Positions 1-5,586 of a DNA stretch of 5,586 nucleotides are shown piece by piece. Both the position numbers and the translations under genes were made by a program. How positions within the stretch are numbered: the stretch's first letter is position 1; every line of letters starts with the position of its first letter. The stretch comes from Paracoccaceae bacterium (lineage in GTDB: Bacteria; Pseudomonadota; Alphaproteobacteria; Rhodobacterales; Rhodobacteraceae), in contig SKKS01000257.1 in assembly GCA_007123625.1 (NCBI GenBank), positions 1 to 5,586 on the forward strand, written 5' to 3'. The notes under the pieces were generated by a model. That model made no database searches. It had not been told where the DNA came from and was given only the letters and a program-made list of their open reading frames with translations.

Positions 1-1171
1 AGGGCTCGCAAATCTCGAACAGCTTGTGCGACCAGGTGATCATGTAGACCGACAGCGCAATCGTCACCAACCCCACCAGCGTCACCAGGCCCATCGCCTC
101 GCCACCGACGTGGCCGATGGTGATGCCCATCGCCATGAAGATCAGCGAAAACTCGGAAATCTGCGCCACCGTCAGACCGGCAAGAAAGCCCGTGCGCTTG
201 CGATAGCCCATGAAACCCATGATCGCGAGGACGATCAGCGGGTTGCCGATCAGCACGAACAACGACAGCACGATGGCGGGGCCGATCTGGTCGCCCAGCG
301 TCGACAACTGCAACGACGCGCCAAGGTTGATGAAGAAGAACAGCAGCAGGAAATCGCGCAAGGACGCCAGCCGTGAGCCGATCGCCTCGCGGTACTGGGT
401 CGAGGCCAGCGATACCCCGGCCAGCAATCCGCCCAGTTCCTTGCCGAAGCCCAGGAAATCCCCCAGCGCGGCAAGGCTGGCAGCCCAGCCGACGGCAAAG
501 ATCACCATCAATTCCGCGGATCGGGCAACCTGACCCAGAAGTGGATCCGCGACATAGCGGATGAAAAGGACAACCGCGCCCACCATCACCGCACCGCCCA
601 GAAACACCTGCGCAACATCCCACAGGCCGCCGGTGTCCTCGCCGATGCCGACGCCGATGGCCGACAGCGTGACCATGGCCAGCACCACGAAAATATCCTG
701 AACGATCAGGAAGCCCAGCGCGATCTTGCCATGCAGCGCGCCGATTTCCTGCTTGTCCGACAATAGCTTGACGATGATGATGGTCGACGAGAACGTCAGT
801 GCGATGGAAATGTAAAGCGATGTGACCGGATCCAGCCCCAGCGCCAGACAGATCAGAAAGCCGAAGAACGCGGTGAAAGTGACCTGCCCCAGCCCCGTCG
901 CCACCGCCACGCGGCCCAGGTTGCGCACCAGACTGACATCCAACTTCAGCCCCACAAGGAATAGCAGCACGGCAATCGAGATCTGGCTCAGCGTCTCGAT
1001 GAAATCGACGGACGAGACAATTCCCAGCGCATCCGGTCCGGCCAACACCCCGACAGCGATAAAGGCCACGACAAGCGGCTGGCGCAGCAGCAGACCGACA
1101 AAGCCCACCCCCGCCGCCAGCAGCACCAGCAAGGCAATCTCATAAAAAACCGAGGCGAATTCTGCGTCCAT
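1..1171 (-). CDS. CPA2 (Kef-type) cation:proton antiporter, 3' end outside window
   Basis: This is an inner-membrane monovalent cation:proton antiporter of the CPA2/KefB type, expected to exchange K+ or Na+ for H+. The 390 visible residues are almost entirely hydrophobic helices and correspond to the whole transport domain. Family motifs seen are LFLVGLKLD at about 70-78, SSTIIIVKLL at 128-137, the paired Q158-D159 in FLIVQDIF (the ion-binding region in this family), FGKELGGLLAG at 242-252, and AQISEFSLIF at 336-345. The ATG at 1171 is supported by an AGGA six bases upstream (minus-strand complement of 1178-1181). The frame runs off the left edge without a stop. Many relatives carry a C-terminal TrkA-N/RCK nucleotide-binding domain, so whether this one does cannot be seen. 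It lies 132 bases downstream of the FkbM-type gene on the same strand. Family call is firm; ion specificity is unknown. Confidence 0.93.
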   Translation of the reverse strand, partial: MDAEFASVFYEIALLVLLAAGVGFVGLLLRQPLVVAFIAVGVLAGPDALGIVSSVDFIETLSQISIAVLLFLVGLKLDVSLVRNLGRVAVATGLGQVTFTAFFGFLICLALGLDPVTSLYISIALTFSSTIIIVKLLSDKQEIGALHGKIALGFLIVQDIFVVLAMVTLSAIGVGIGEDTGGLWDVAQVFLGGAVMVGAVVLFIRYVADPLLGQVARSAELMVIFAVGWAASLAALGDFLGFGKELGGLLAGVSLASTQYREAIGSRLASLRDFLLLFFFINLGASLQLSTLGDQIGPAIVLSLFVLIGNPLIVLAIMGFMGYRKRTGFLAGLTVAQISEFSLIFMAMGITIGHVGGEAMGLVTLVGLVTIALSVYMITWSHKLFEICEP

Positions 1172-1208
1172 GTCCCGTCCTGTTCTTGCTGGGTGGCGGT
1201 CAGGTCGT

Positions 1209-1238
1209 GATATCGTGCATGCACCCGGCTGGCCAGCC
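1209..1238. repeat. Three consecutive perfect palindromes upstream of the antiporter gene
   Basis: Three self-complementary words sit almost end to end: GATATC (1209-1214), GTGCATGCAC (1215-1224) and GGCTGGCCAGCC (1227-1238). They lie about 38 to 67 bases upstream of the antiporter start, in the 132-base gap after the FkbM-type gene. The 12-base element could be part of a weak stem, but no T-run follows on either strand, so a classical intrinsic terminator is not supported. An operator role is possible but inferred only from symmetry and position. GC-rich DNA produces short palindromes by chance, though three in 30 bases is denser than elsewhere in this window. Confidence 0.35.
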
Positions 1239-1303
1239 CGGACGGCCGCTGCGTGCGGGATGGAGGGAACGCATGTCGTCGCAGGAGGGCCGCGCCGGAA
1301 TGC

Positions 1304-2125
1304 TCAGGGGGCGTGCACGCGCAAGATGCGCCGCGCCCGGTCGCGCACGCTTTCGGCCTTCTCATGCGGAATCGCGAAATAATCGTGGCTGCGGAACGGA
1401 TACGCATGGGCGTCCAGAAAACTTTCGCGGCCCAGCGCGGCGCAGTCATGCGCCACCCGGTCGGGGGTCCGCACCGCATAGCCGTGCGCATCCAGCCAGT
1501 CCCATATCATCCCCGGCGCATAGCCCAGCGCATTGGTCTGCAGGCCCACGCTTTCAAACATGATCACCGGACGGGCGCGCGCGACCAGTACCTCGGCCCC
1601 GATCAGCACGCCCAGTTCGGCGCCTTCGACATCGATCTTGATCAGGTCGGGGCTGATTTCGGCCAGCACATCATCCAGACGCTCGACCGCGACCTCGATC
1701 CGGCGTGAAGGTGCGTCGCCCTGTGTCTGCGCCAGCGAATTGTACCCGCTGCCCGCCGCATAGGTGAAGAATTCGGCACGCCCCGCACGTTCGCCCGCCG
1801 CGCATTCGACCAGATGCACGAACGGATACTGTCGCCGCAGGAACGCCGCCTTGTCGGGATCGGCCTCGATCGCGGCGATCCGGATACTGCGATCCGTCCG
1901 GTGGACCGACGCCAGCACCGACCCGATATGCGCCCCCACATCCAGAAACTGCCCCCCGCTGGGACACAACCCCCGGATCAGCCGCCGTGCGATGATATGG
2001 TTCGCCGCCGCCGCCTGCTCGGGGTTGTGCAGCGGCACACGCCGGAGCGCCAGGGTGTCGGCGGCATCGCCGATCGTCTGGCCCAGTCGCGTGGCGATCA
2101 GGTGCTTCTTGATACGCTCCAGCAT
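1304..2125 (-). CDS. FkbM-family SAM-dependent methyltransferase
   Basis: This encodes a 273-residue class I S-adenosylmethionine-dependent methyltransferase of the FkbM family. These typically O-methylate sugars, polyketides, lipids or surface glycans. The SAM-binding glycine-rich loop is FLDVGAHIGS at 60-69. The acidic residue that normally holds the ribose lies in IEADPDKA at 86-93. The FkbM signature LIKIDVEGAELGVL spans 161-174, and a conserved F190-E191 follows the next strand. Length and motif spacing are normal, so the gene looks intact. I place the start at MLERIKK, with a GGAG only two bases before the ATG, so start support is moderate. The same frame stays open a further 600 bases upstream to 2731, but that stretch crosses the plus-strand RidA gene and shows no family similarity. 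No glycosyltransferase or polysaccharide genes are nearby, so the substrate cannot be guessed. It may be co-transcribed with the downstream antiporter gene, but the 132-base gap leaves this open. Confidence 0.9.
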   Translation of the reverse strand: MLERIKKHLIATRLGQTIGDAADTLALRRVPLHNPEQAAAANHIIARRLIRGLCPSGGQFLDVGAHIGSVLASVHRTDRSIRIAAIEADPDKAAFLRRQYPFVHLVECAAGERAGRAEFFTYAAGSGYNSLAQTQGDAPSRRIEVAVERLDDVLAEISPDLIKIDVEGAELGVLIGAEVLVARARPVIMFESVGLQTNALGYAPGMIWDWLDAHGYAVRTPDRVAHDCAALGRESFLDAHAYPFRSHDYFAIPHEKAESVRDRARRILRVHAP

Positions 2126-2362
2126 GACTCCGTCCGGTTGGTTCGGGCAACAGGCCGCCGGGAGCGCACTCTCCGGGGCCCGCGTGACGCATGCTTGGTC
2201 CGAAACCCCATGCAGGGCAAGCACTTTGGGCGCACAAGCACCGCTTTGCCGCGCAGAGCTCCGGCCCGTGCAACAGGTCGGCTGTCCCGGCCCGGACTGG
2301 ACGCGCGCGACATTGCCGTGTAGCCCGGTCGGACCCACCCCGAAGCCGCGCAAAGGACTCCC
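2126..2362. other. Divergent intergenic region between FkbM-type gene and ridA pair
   Basis: This 237-base gap must hold the promoters of two divergent units. I see no convincing -35/-10 pair on either strand. The clearest signal is the ribosome-binding site AAAGGA at 2352-2357, five bases before the ATG of the first RidA gene. A six-base inverted repeat, TGCTTG (2192-2197) with CAAGCA (2218-2223), has a 20-base loop and is not distinctive. No credible small gene was recognised here. Confidence 0.5.
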
Positions 2363-2746
2363 ATGCTTGAACGCCGCAATATCAGCAACCTCGACGGTGC
2401 GCGCAAGGCGCAGGTCGTGGCAAGCAATGCGCTTGTGTTCCTGTCCGGAATGCACCCCGACACCACTGAAGGTGATATCACCAACCAGATGCGCGGCGCA
2501 CTGCGCAACGTCGATGCCGCGCTGGCCGAGTTGGGCGAAGATCAGGGATCGATCTTCATGGTGCATGTCTGGCTGGCCGACATGGCCGATTTCGACGCCA
2601 TGAACGCAGTCTGGAACGCATGGGCCAGCGACACCAGCCCGCCTGCGCGGACCTGCATCTCGGGCGCGCTTTATCGCCCGGACCTGCGGGTGGAACTGGT
2701 GGTGACCGCGTGCCGCACGCAAACGGGGCACGGGGGGCGCGGATGA
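2363..2746 (+). CDS. RidA/YjgF-family protein with catalytic arginine (first of tandem pair)
   Basis: This 127-residue protein belongs to the RidA/YjgF/UK114 family. Those members hydrolyse reactive enamine/imine intermediates such as 2-aminoacrylate released by PLP enzymes, acting in the cytoplasm as homotrimers with active sites at subunit interfaces. Family landmarks are FLSGMHP at 26-32 (matching the SGQIP segment of E. coli RidA), the VWLADMADF strand-turn at 69-77, and PPARTC at 93-98. R96 and C98 of that segment align with Arg105 and Cys107 of E. coli RidA, and E111 in RVEL matches the conserved glutamate near the C terminus. The deaminase arginine is therefore present, although the protein is clearly not the archetypal RidA. 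A glycine-rich tail (TGHGGRG) encodes the overlap with the next gene. The start is supported by AAAGGA five bases upstream. The stop TGA overlaps the next gene's ATG, implying translational coupling. Its substrate is unknown. Confidence 0.92.
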   Translation: MLERRNISNLDGARKAQVVASNALVFLSGMHPDTTEGDITNQMRGALRNVDAALAELGEDQGSIFMVHVWLADMADFDAMNAVWNAWASDTSPPARTCISGALYRPDLRVELVVTACRTQTGHGGRG

Positions 2747-3099
2747 TCACGAAATTCGGTCGGATCAGCGGGCCGCGCTCTCCGTCGATTCATCTGGGCG
2801 CCAGCATGTCGCAGATGATCTCGACATGTCTTGTGGCCTCGGACCTGCGCGGGGACACCGCCGCGCAGACGCAAGAGATCCTCGATGTCATCGATGCGCA
2901 CCTGCGCGCGCAAGGCTCGGGGCGGGAAAAGCTGATGATGGTTCAGGTTTGGCTGGCCGACATGAATGATTTCGCCGCATTCCGCCGGGTCTGGAACGAC
3001 TGGGTGCTGCCCGATCACCCCCCGGCGCTGTCGGTGGTGCAGGCCGCCGCCGCCCGCCCCACCATGCGCGTGGAAATCCGCGCCTACGCCGCGCCCTGA
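2743..3099 (+). CDS. RidA/YjgF-family protein lacking the catalytic arginine (second of tandem pair)
   Basis: This 118-residue protein is a RidA/YjgF-superfamily paralogue of the gene just upstream. From about residue 66 the two align without gaps: VWLADMNDF at 69-77, VWNDW at 83-87, and RVEI at 109-112. The position of the catalytic arginine is leucine here (PPALSV, L96), and the SG-containing loop of the first copy is replaced by ISTCLVAS. E111 is retained. In the Rid classification, groups without this arginine lack the usual imine deaminase activity and their roles are poorly known. This copy is therefore probably not a standard deaminase. The ATG overlaps the upstream stop as ATGA, with only a G-rich stretch as a ribosome-binding site, which suggests re-initiation by the same ribosomes. 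It could form its own trimer or mix with its partner, but neither can be shown from sequence. The second half of the protein identifies the family securely. Confidence 0.9.
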   Translation: MITKFGRISGPRSPSIHLGASMSQMISTCLVASDLRGDTAAQTQEILDVIDAHLRAQGSGREKLMMVQVWLADMNDFAAFRRVWNDWVLPDHPPALSVVQAAAARPTMRVEIRAYAAP

Positions 3100-3124
3100 G
3101 GAGCATTGCCGCCCCGGCCAGATG

Positions 3125-3154
3125 CTTGCCCCCCATGTGCAGGACGTGGGCAAG
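3125..3154 (+). repeat. Inverted repeat after the ridA pair, possible terminator element
   Basis: CTTGCCC (3125-3131) and GGGCAAG (3148-3154) form a perfect seven-base stem around a 16-base loop, starting 25 bases after the stop of the second RidA gene. It is followed by TAAAAG instead of a T-run, so as an intrinsic terminator for the plus-strand unit it is weak. It might instead protect the 3' end of the message or act with the adjacent hairpin. Function is inferred from position only. Confidence 0.35.
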
Positions 3155-3155
3155 T

Positions 3156-3187
3156 AAAAGCGCCCCCGTGCGAAACGCACGGGAGTG
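3156..3187 (-). terminator. Probable intrinsic terminator of purF
   Basis: A perfect eight-base stem, CCCGTGCG (3165-3172) with CGCACGGG (3176-3183), closes on a three-base loop (AAA on the plus strand). On the minus strand the stem can extend by a few partly paired bases and is followed by GGCGCTTTTAC, giving a short T-run at 3159-3156. The stem begins 41 bases after the purF stop, a typical place for a Rho-independent terminator. On the plus strand there is no T-run, but the same stem could still slow readthrough from the RidA pair. Confidence 0.65.
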
Positions 3188-3224
3188 GTGCCATGACGCA
3201 GGCGTGGGCGCAGGCTGGAGCGCC

Positions 3225-4697
3225 TCAGATTACGGCGCGCGGGGTGAAGCCGCGTTCGACCATGTCCTGCGGCGCTACCGGATAGTCCCCGGAAAAACAC
3301 GCGTCGCAATACTGTGGGCAGGCGTTGTTGCGACCCTTTGCCTCGCCCACCGCGCGATACAATCCGTCGAGCGAAATGAACCGCAGGCTATCGACCCCGA
3401 TGTGATCGCGCATTTCCTCTTCGGTCATGCGCGAAGCCAGCAGCTTGTCTTGCTCGGGCGTATCGACGCCATAGAAGCACGGCCATGCCGTGGGCGGCGA
3501 GGCGATGCGGAAATGCACCTCGGCAGCGCCTGCGTCGAGGATCATGTCCTTGATCTTCATGCTGGTCGTCCCGCGCACAACCGAATCGTCCACCAGCACG
3601 ATCCGCTTGCCCCGGATCAGCGCACGGTTGACGTTCAGCTTCAGCCGCACGCCCATGTTGCGGATCTGCTCGGTCGGTTCGATGAAGGTGCGGCCCATGT
3701 ACTGGTTGCGGATGATCCCCATCGCATAGGGAATGCCCGATTCCTGGCTGTAGCCGATTGCCGCAGGCGTGCCGCTGTCGGGCACCGGACAGACCAGATC
3801 GGCGTCGACCGCCGCCTCGCGGGCAAGCTCAACACCGATGGCGCGCCGGGTTTCATAGACCGAGCGCCCGCCGATGATCGAATCGGGGCGCGAGAAATAG
3901 ACATGCTCGAACACGCAAAAACGCGCTCCGCGAGCCTCGAACGGGCGGTGGCTTTCCAGGCCGTCGGGGCCGATCACCACCATCTCGCCGGGCTCGACCT
4001 CGCGCAGGTAATCGGCGCCGATGATGTCCAGCGCGCAGGTCTCGGACGACAGCACCCAGCCGCCCTGCCCTTCGGGCCCTACCCGCCCCAGCACCAGCGG
4101 GCGCACGCCCAGCGGGTCGCGCACACCGATCAGCTTGGTGCGAGTCATGGCGACGATGGAAAACGCCCCTTCGACCCGGCGAAGTGCGTCCTTCATGCGT
4201 TCGGGGATGTTCTTCTGGAAGCTGCGCGCCATCAGGTGAATGATGCACTCGCTGTCCGAATTGGACTGGAAGATCGAGCCGCGCTCGATCATCTCGCGCC
4301 GGATCGCATGGGCGTTGGTGATGTTGCCGTTATGCGCGATCGCCGCGCCGCCCATGGCGAATTCGCCAAAGAACGGCTGCACATCGCGGATCTGGGTGGC
4401 GCCCTTGGACCCGGCGGTGGAATAGCGCACATGCCCGATGCCGATGGGGCCGGGCAGGCTTTCGATCACGCCGGCGCGGGTGAAATTGTCGCGCACCAGC
4501 CCGAACCTGTGCGCCGACTGGAACCCTGTGGCCGGGTCGTGGGTGATGATCCCGCCCGCCTCTTGGCCGCGATGCTGAAGGGCGTGCAGGCCCAGCGCCA
4601 CGAAGCTGGCGGCGTCGGTCACGCCGATAACACCGAAGACGCCGCATTCCTCGCGCAGCTTGTCGTCATCGAACGGATGGCTGAAGGGCTCGCGCAT
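3225..4697 (-). CDS. purF: Amidophosphoribosyltransferase, Fe-S type
   Basis: PurF catalyses the first committed step of purine synthesis: glutamine + PRPP + water gives 5-phosphoribosylamine, glutamate and pyrophosphate, in the cytosol. The 490-residue protein has an N-terminal Ntn-type glutaminase domain and a C-terminal phosphoribosyltransferase domain. The nucleophile is Cys18 in EECGVFG, exposed after removal of a 17-residue propeptide. Glutamine-site motifs are HVRYSTAG (89-96), HNGN (122-125) and SNSDSE (145-150). The PRPP loop is VLVDDSVVRGTTS (367-379). Cys261, Cys407, Cys464 and Cys467 match the four [4Fe-4S] ligands of the Bacillus-type enzyme, so oxygen sensitivity is likely. I chose the ATG at 4697 because GAGG lies nine bases upstream. 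An in-frame ATG at 4724 would add nine residues but has no visible ribosome-binding site. The gene stands alone, with no cvpA directly upstream, divergent from a YdcH-family gene and followed by a hairpin terminator. It looks intact. Confidence 0.98.
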   Translation of the reverse strand: MREPFSHPFDDDKLREECGVFGVIGVTDAASFVALGLHALQHRGQEAGGIITHDPATGFQSAHRFGLVRDNFTRAGVIESLPGPIGIGHVRYSTAGSKGATQIRDVQPFFGEFAMGGAAIAHNGNITNAHAIRREMIERGSIFQSNSDSECIIHLMARSFQKNIPERMKDALRRVEGAFSIVAMTRTKLIGVRDPLGVRPLVLGRVGPEGQGGWVLSSETCALDIIGADYLREVEPGEMVVIGPDGLESHRPFEARGARFCVFEHVYFSRPDSIIGGRSVYETRRAIGVELAREAAVDADLVCPVPDSGTPAAIGYSQESGIPYAMGIIRNQYMGRTFIEPTEQIRNMGVRLKLNVNRALIRGKRIVLVDDSVVRGTTSMKIKDMILDAGAAEVHFRIASPPTAWPCFYGVDTPEQDKLLASRMTEEEMRDHIGVDSLRFISLDGLYRAVGEAKGRNNACPQYCDACFSGDYPVAPQDMVERGFTPRAVI

Positions 4698-4809
4698 GGA
4701 ATCGTGCCTCGGGTGTCGCTGCATCGAGGGGTGGCTTAGCGGATCGTCGCGGGACTGTCACCCTCTGACCATGCGCCGGTCGGCGTTGCGTGACCGACGG
4801 CACGCACAC

Positions 4810-4851
4810 TTGCGTCAGATCAAGGCAGGATATGCCCCGCACCCCTAGCAT
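4810..4851 (+). promoter_or_regulatory. Candidate FNR/FnrL-type class II promoter for the YdcH-family gene
   Basis: TTGCG-TCAG-ATCAA at 4810-4823 matches the FNR/FnrL consensus TTGAT-N4-ATCAA in 8 of 10 specified positions, with a perfect right half-site. Its centre is 4816.5. If a regulator bound at -41.5, as in class II FNR promoters, transcription would start near 4858 and the -10 hexamer would fall at 4846-4851. That hexamer reads TAGCAT, keeping the first two and last two bases of TATAAT. The predicted leader would be about 27 bases and would include the strong AGGAGG. The spacing match is seen in the sequence, while oxygen-dependent control is inferred. Confidence 0.45.
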
Positions 4852-4884
4852 TGCACCCGTGAAACACGCGACAGGAGGACCAAG

Positions 4885-5130
4885 ATGTCACACACACCCC
4901 ATGAACTGGCCGAGGAATTCCCCGAAGCCATCGACCGGATCCATGCGCTCAAACTGGAAGACACCCATTTCGCCCGGCTGGCCGAGGAGTACCACACCGT
5001 CAACCGCAGCATTCACCGCGCCGAAACGCTGGTCGAACCCGTCAGCGAACAGCACGAGGCAGAATTGCGCCGCGAACGCCTGCGCCTGAAGGACGAAATC
5101 GCGCGCATCCTGCGCGAAAACGCGGCCTGA
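4885..5130 (+). CDS. YdcH/DUF465-family small protein
   Basis: This 81-residue, highly charged protein belongs to the YdcH (DUF465) family, small cytoplasmic proteins predicted to fold as a helical hairpin or coiled coil, with no established biochemical role. The recognisable core runs from IHALKLEDTHFARLAEEY (19-36) through the second helix RRERLRLKDEIARILREN (62-79). The LKDEIARIL segment closely parallels LKDEMLKIL of E. coli YdcH. There is no signal peptide or membrane segment. The start is secure: AGGAGG at 4873-4878 lies six bases before the ATG. It is divergent from purF and convergent with an MFS transporter gene, ending 21 bases from that gene's stop, so it is probably transcribed alone. 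An FNR-like site upstream hints at regulation by oxygen. Family assignment is firm and function is unknown. Confidence 0.93.
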   Translation: MSHTPHELAEEFPEAIDRIHALKLEDTHFARLAEEYHTVNRSIHRAETLVEPVSEQHEAELRRERLRLKDEIARILRENAA

Positions 5131-5142
5131 TGTCGTCATGGT

Positions 5143-5165
5143 GGCGGCGGATCATTTCCGCCGCC
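5143..5165. terminator. Hairpin in the convergent gap between YdcH-family and MFS genes
   Basis: GGCGGCGGA (5143-5151) pairs perfectly with TCCGCCGCC (5157-5165) around a five-base loop, and can extend by one wobble and one G-C pair. The stem begins 12 bases after the YdcH-family stop. It also includes the last codons and stop of the MFS gene on the other strand. Neither strand has a T-run after it, so it may be a weak bidirectional terminator or a 3'-end stabilising structure. Confidence 0.45.
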
Positions 5166-5586
5166 GCAACAACCGCCCGATCAGGAACGACGTGCGCGGA
5201 ACATAGGTGTAGCGCGTGCGGCTGTCGGGGCTGGGGCGCGTCCGCATCCGGATCAGGCCAAAGATCACCAGCACCACATGCGACGCGCCCAGAAACGCGA
5301 ACATCCCCGCCGGGCCGAATCGTCCGATCAGCAGCGCGGCGATCACGGGGCTGGCGATTGCGCCAACTGCGTAAAGGAACATCTGCGCGGCCGAAAGTTC
5401 GACCCGTTCGTCGTCGCTGGCGAAATCATGGGCATGCGCGGCGGACACCGAATAGATGGGGAATGTCGTGAACCCGAAGAACGCCGCCGCCGCGAAAATG
5501 GACGCAAGCCCGGCGCCAGCGCTCAGCACACTCAACACGCAGGCCAGCGCCGCCGCCGCCGACAGCCAGATCAGGACGACGCGGCG
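5152..5586 (-). CDS. MFS transporter (YcaD-like), C-terminal part, 5' end outside window
   Basis: The 144 visible residues are the C-terminal part of a major facilitator superfamily transporter in the inner membrane. The frame is open to the right edge with no stop. A GTG at 5538 exists but lies inside the protein, so it is not a likely start. Hydrophobic segments at about 3-21, 25-50, 68-88 and 93-113 would be the last four helices. The loop YSVSAAHAHD (45-54), followed by acidic residues and a VELSAAQMFLYAVGAIASP stretch (62-80), resembles YcaD-like MFS proteins, where a similar AHAND motif precedes the penultimate helices. A basic cytoplasmic tail ends in GRLLRRRK. The substrate is unknown for this group. 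The stop codon falls in the loop of the hairpin at 5143-5165. Superfamily call is good; the subgroup is a recollection of motif style, not a search result. Confidence 0.85.
   Translation of the reverse strand, partial: RRVVLIWLSAAAALACVLSVLSAGAGLASIFAAAAFFGFTTFPIYSVSAAHAHDFASDDERVELSAAQMFLYAVGAIASPVIAALLIGRFGPAGMFAFLGASHVVLVIFGLIRMRTRPSPDSRTRYTYVPRTSFLIGRLLRRRK

Noticed and set aside
26..564. Plus-strand open frames rich in His/Gln/Arg or Pro/Arg/Ser opposite the antiporter
   Set aside because: They are shadows of the minus-strand antiporter, whose translation shows continuous membrane helices and family motifs.
1642..2273. Minus-strand open frames overlapping the FkbM gene in other frames
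   Set aside because: Composition is biased to Arg/Gly/Pro and no motif is present, while the FkbM frame carries all expected signatures.
2126..2731. N-terminal extension of the FkbM protein by about 200 residues
   Set aside because: The frame is open, but the added part crosses the plus-strand RidA gene, has no family similarity, and the 273-residue form already has normal length and motif spacing.
2570..2964. A 15-base identical direct repeat, TGGCTGGCCGACATG, at 2570-2584 and 2950-2964
   Set aside because: It encodes the conserved WLADM segment in both RidA paralogues and is explained by shared ancestry and codon bias, not by a mobile or recombination element.
4698..4724. Upstream purF start at 4724 adding nine residues
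   Set aside because: No ribosome-binding site precedes it, and the start at 4697 has GAGG nine bases upstream and gives a propeptide of typical short length.
3126..4739. A 537-codon open frame on the plus strand opposite purF
   Set aside because: It mirrors purF over its full length, has low-complexity His/Arg/Ala/Asp-rich composition, no recognisable motif and no ribosome-binding site. Long antisense open frames are expected opposite GC-rich genes.
4735..4761. Possible purF promoter: GTGACA (complement of 4756-4761) and GCTAAG (complement of 4735-4740)
   Set aside because: The spacer is only 15 bases and the -10 match is poor, so I do not call it, although purF must have a promoter in this region.
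5152..5538. A complete 128-residue small membrane protein starting at GTG 5538
   Set aside because: The frame continues upstream to the window edge with hydrophobic sequence typical of an MFS helix, so this is the tail of a larger transporter.

Overview
This window looks like ordinary chromosomal DNA from a high-GC alphaproteobacterium, most likely a member of the Rhodobacterales (Rhodobacter/Paracoccus-like). That rests on the strong G/C bias at third codon positions, the alphaproteobacterial style of PurF (short propeptide plus four-cysteine Fe-S pattern), and a small YdcH/DUF465 gene preceded by an FNR/FnrL-like site. The species is inferred from style, not from a database match. I see no phage genes, insertion sequences, CRISPR repeats, tRNA or rRNA.

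Layout. From the left edge to about 2125 the minus strand carries an FkbM-family methyltransferase followed, after a 132-base gap, by a CPA2 (Kef-type) cation:proton antiporter whose 3' end lies outside the window. A 237-base divergent gap separates these from a plus-strand pair of RidA/YjgF-family genes that overlap by four bases (ATGA). The upstream copy keeps the catalytic arginine of the deaminase-type Rid proteins and the downstream copy has leucine there. A 125-base convergent gap with two hairpins follows. Then comes minus-strand purF, first enzyme of de novo purine synthesis, with its own upstream region. Divergent from purF is a plus-strand 81-residue YdcH-family gene, convergent with the 3' end of an MFS transporter gene that enters from the right edge.

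How the parts relate. The genes do not form one pathway. purF, the antiporter and the MFS transporter are housekeeping or transport functions. The ridA pair is probably one translationally coupled transcription unit, and the FkbM gene and antiporter may or may not be co-transcribed. All intergenic stretches are under 300 bases.

The points most worth following are the active/degenerate RidA pair and the FNR-like site placed 41.5 bases upstream of a predicted start site for the YdcH gene. I found no convincing evidence of a new multi-gene system.
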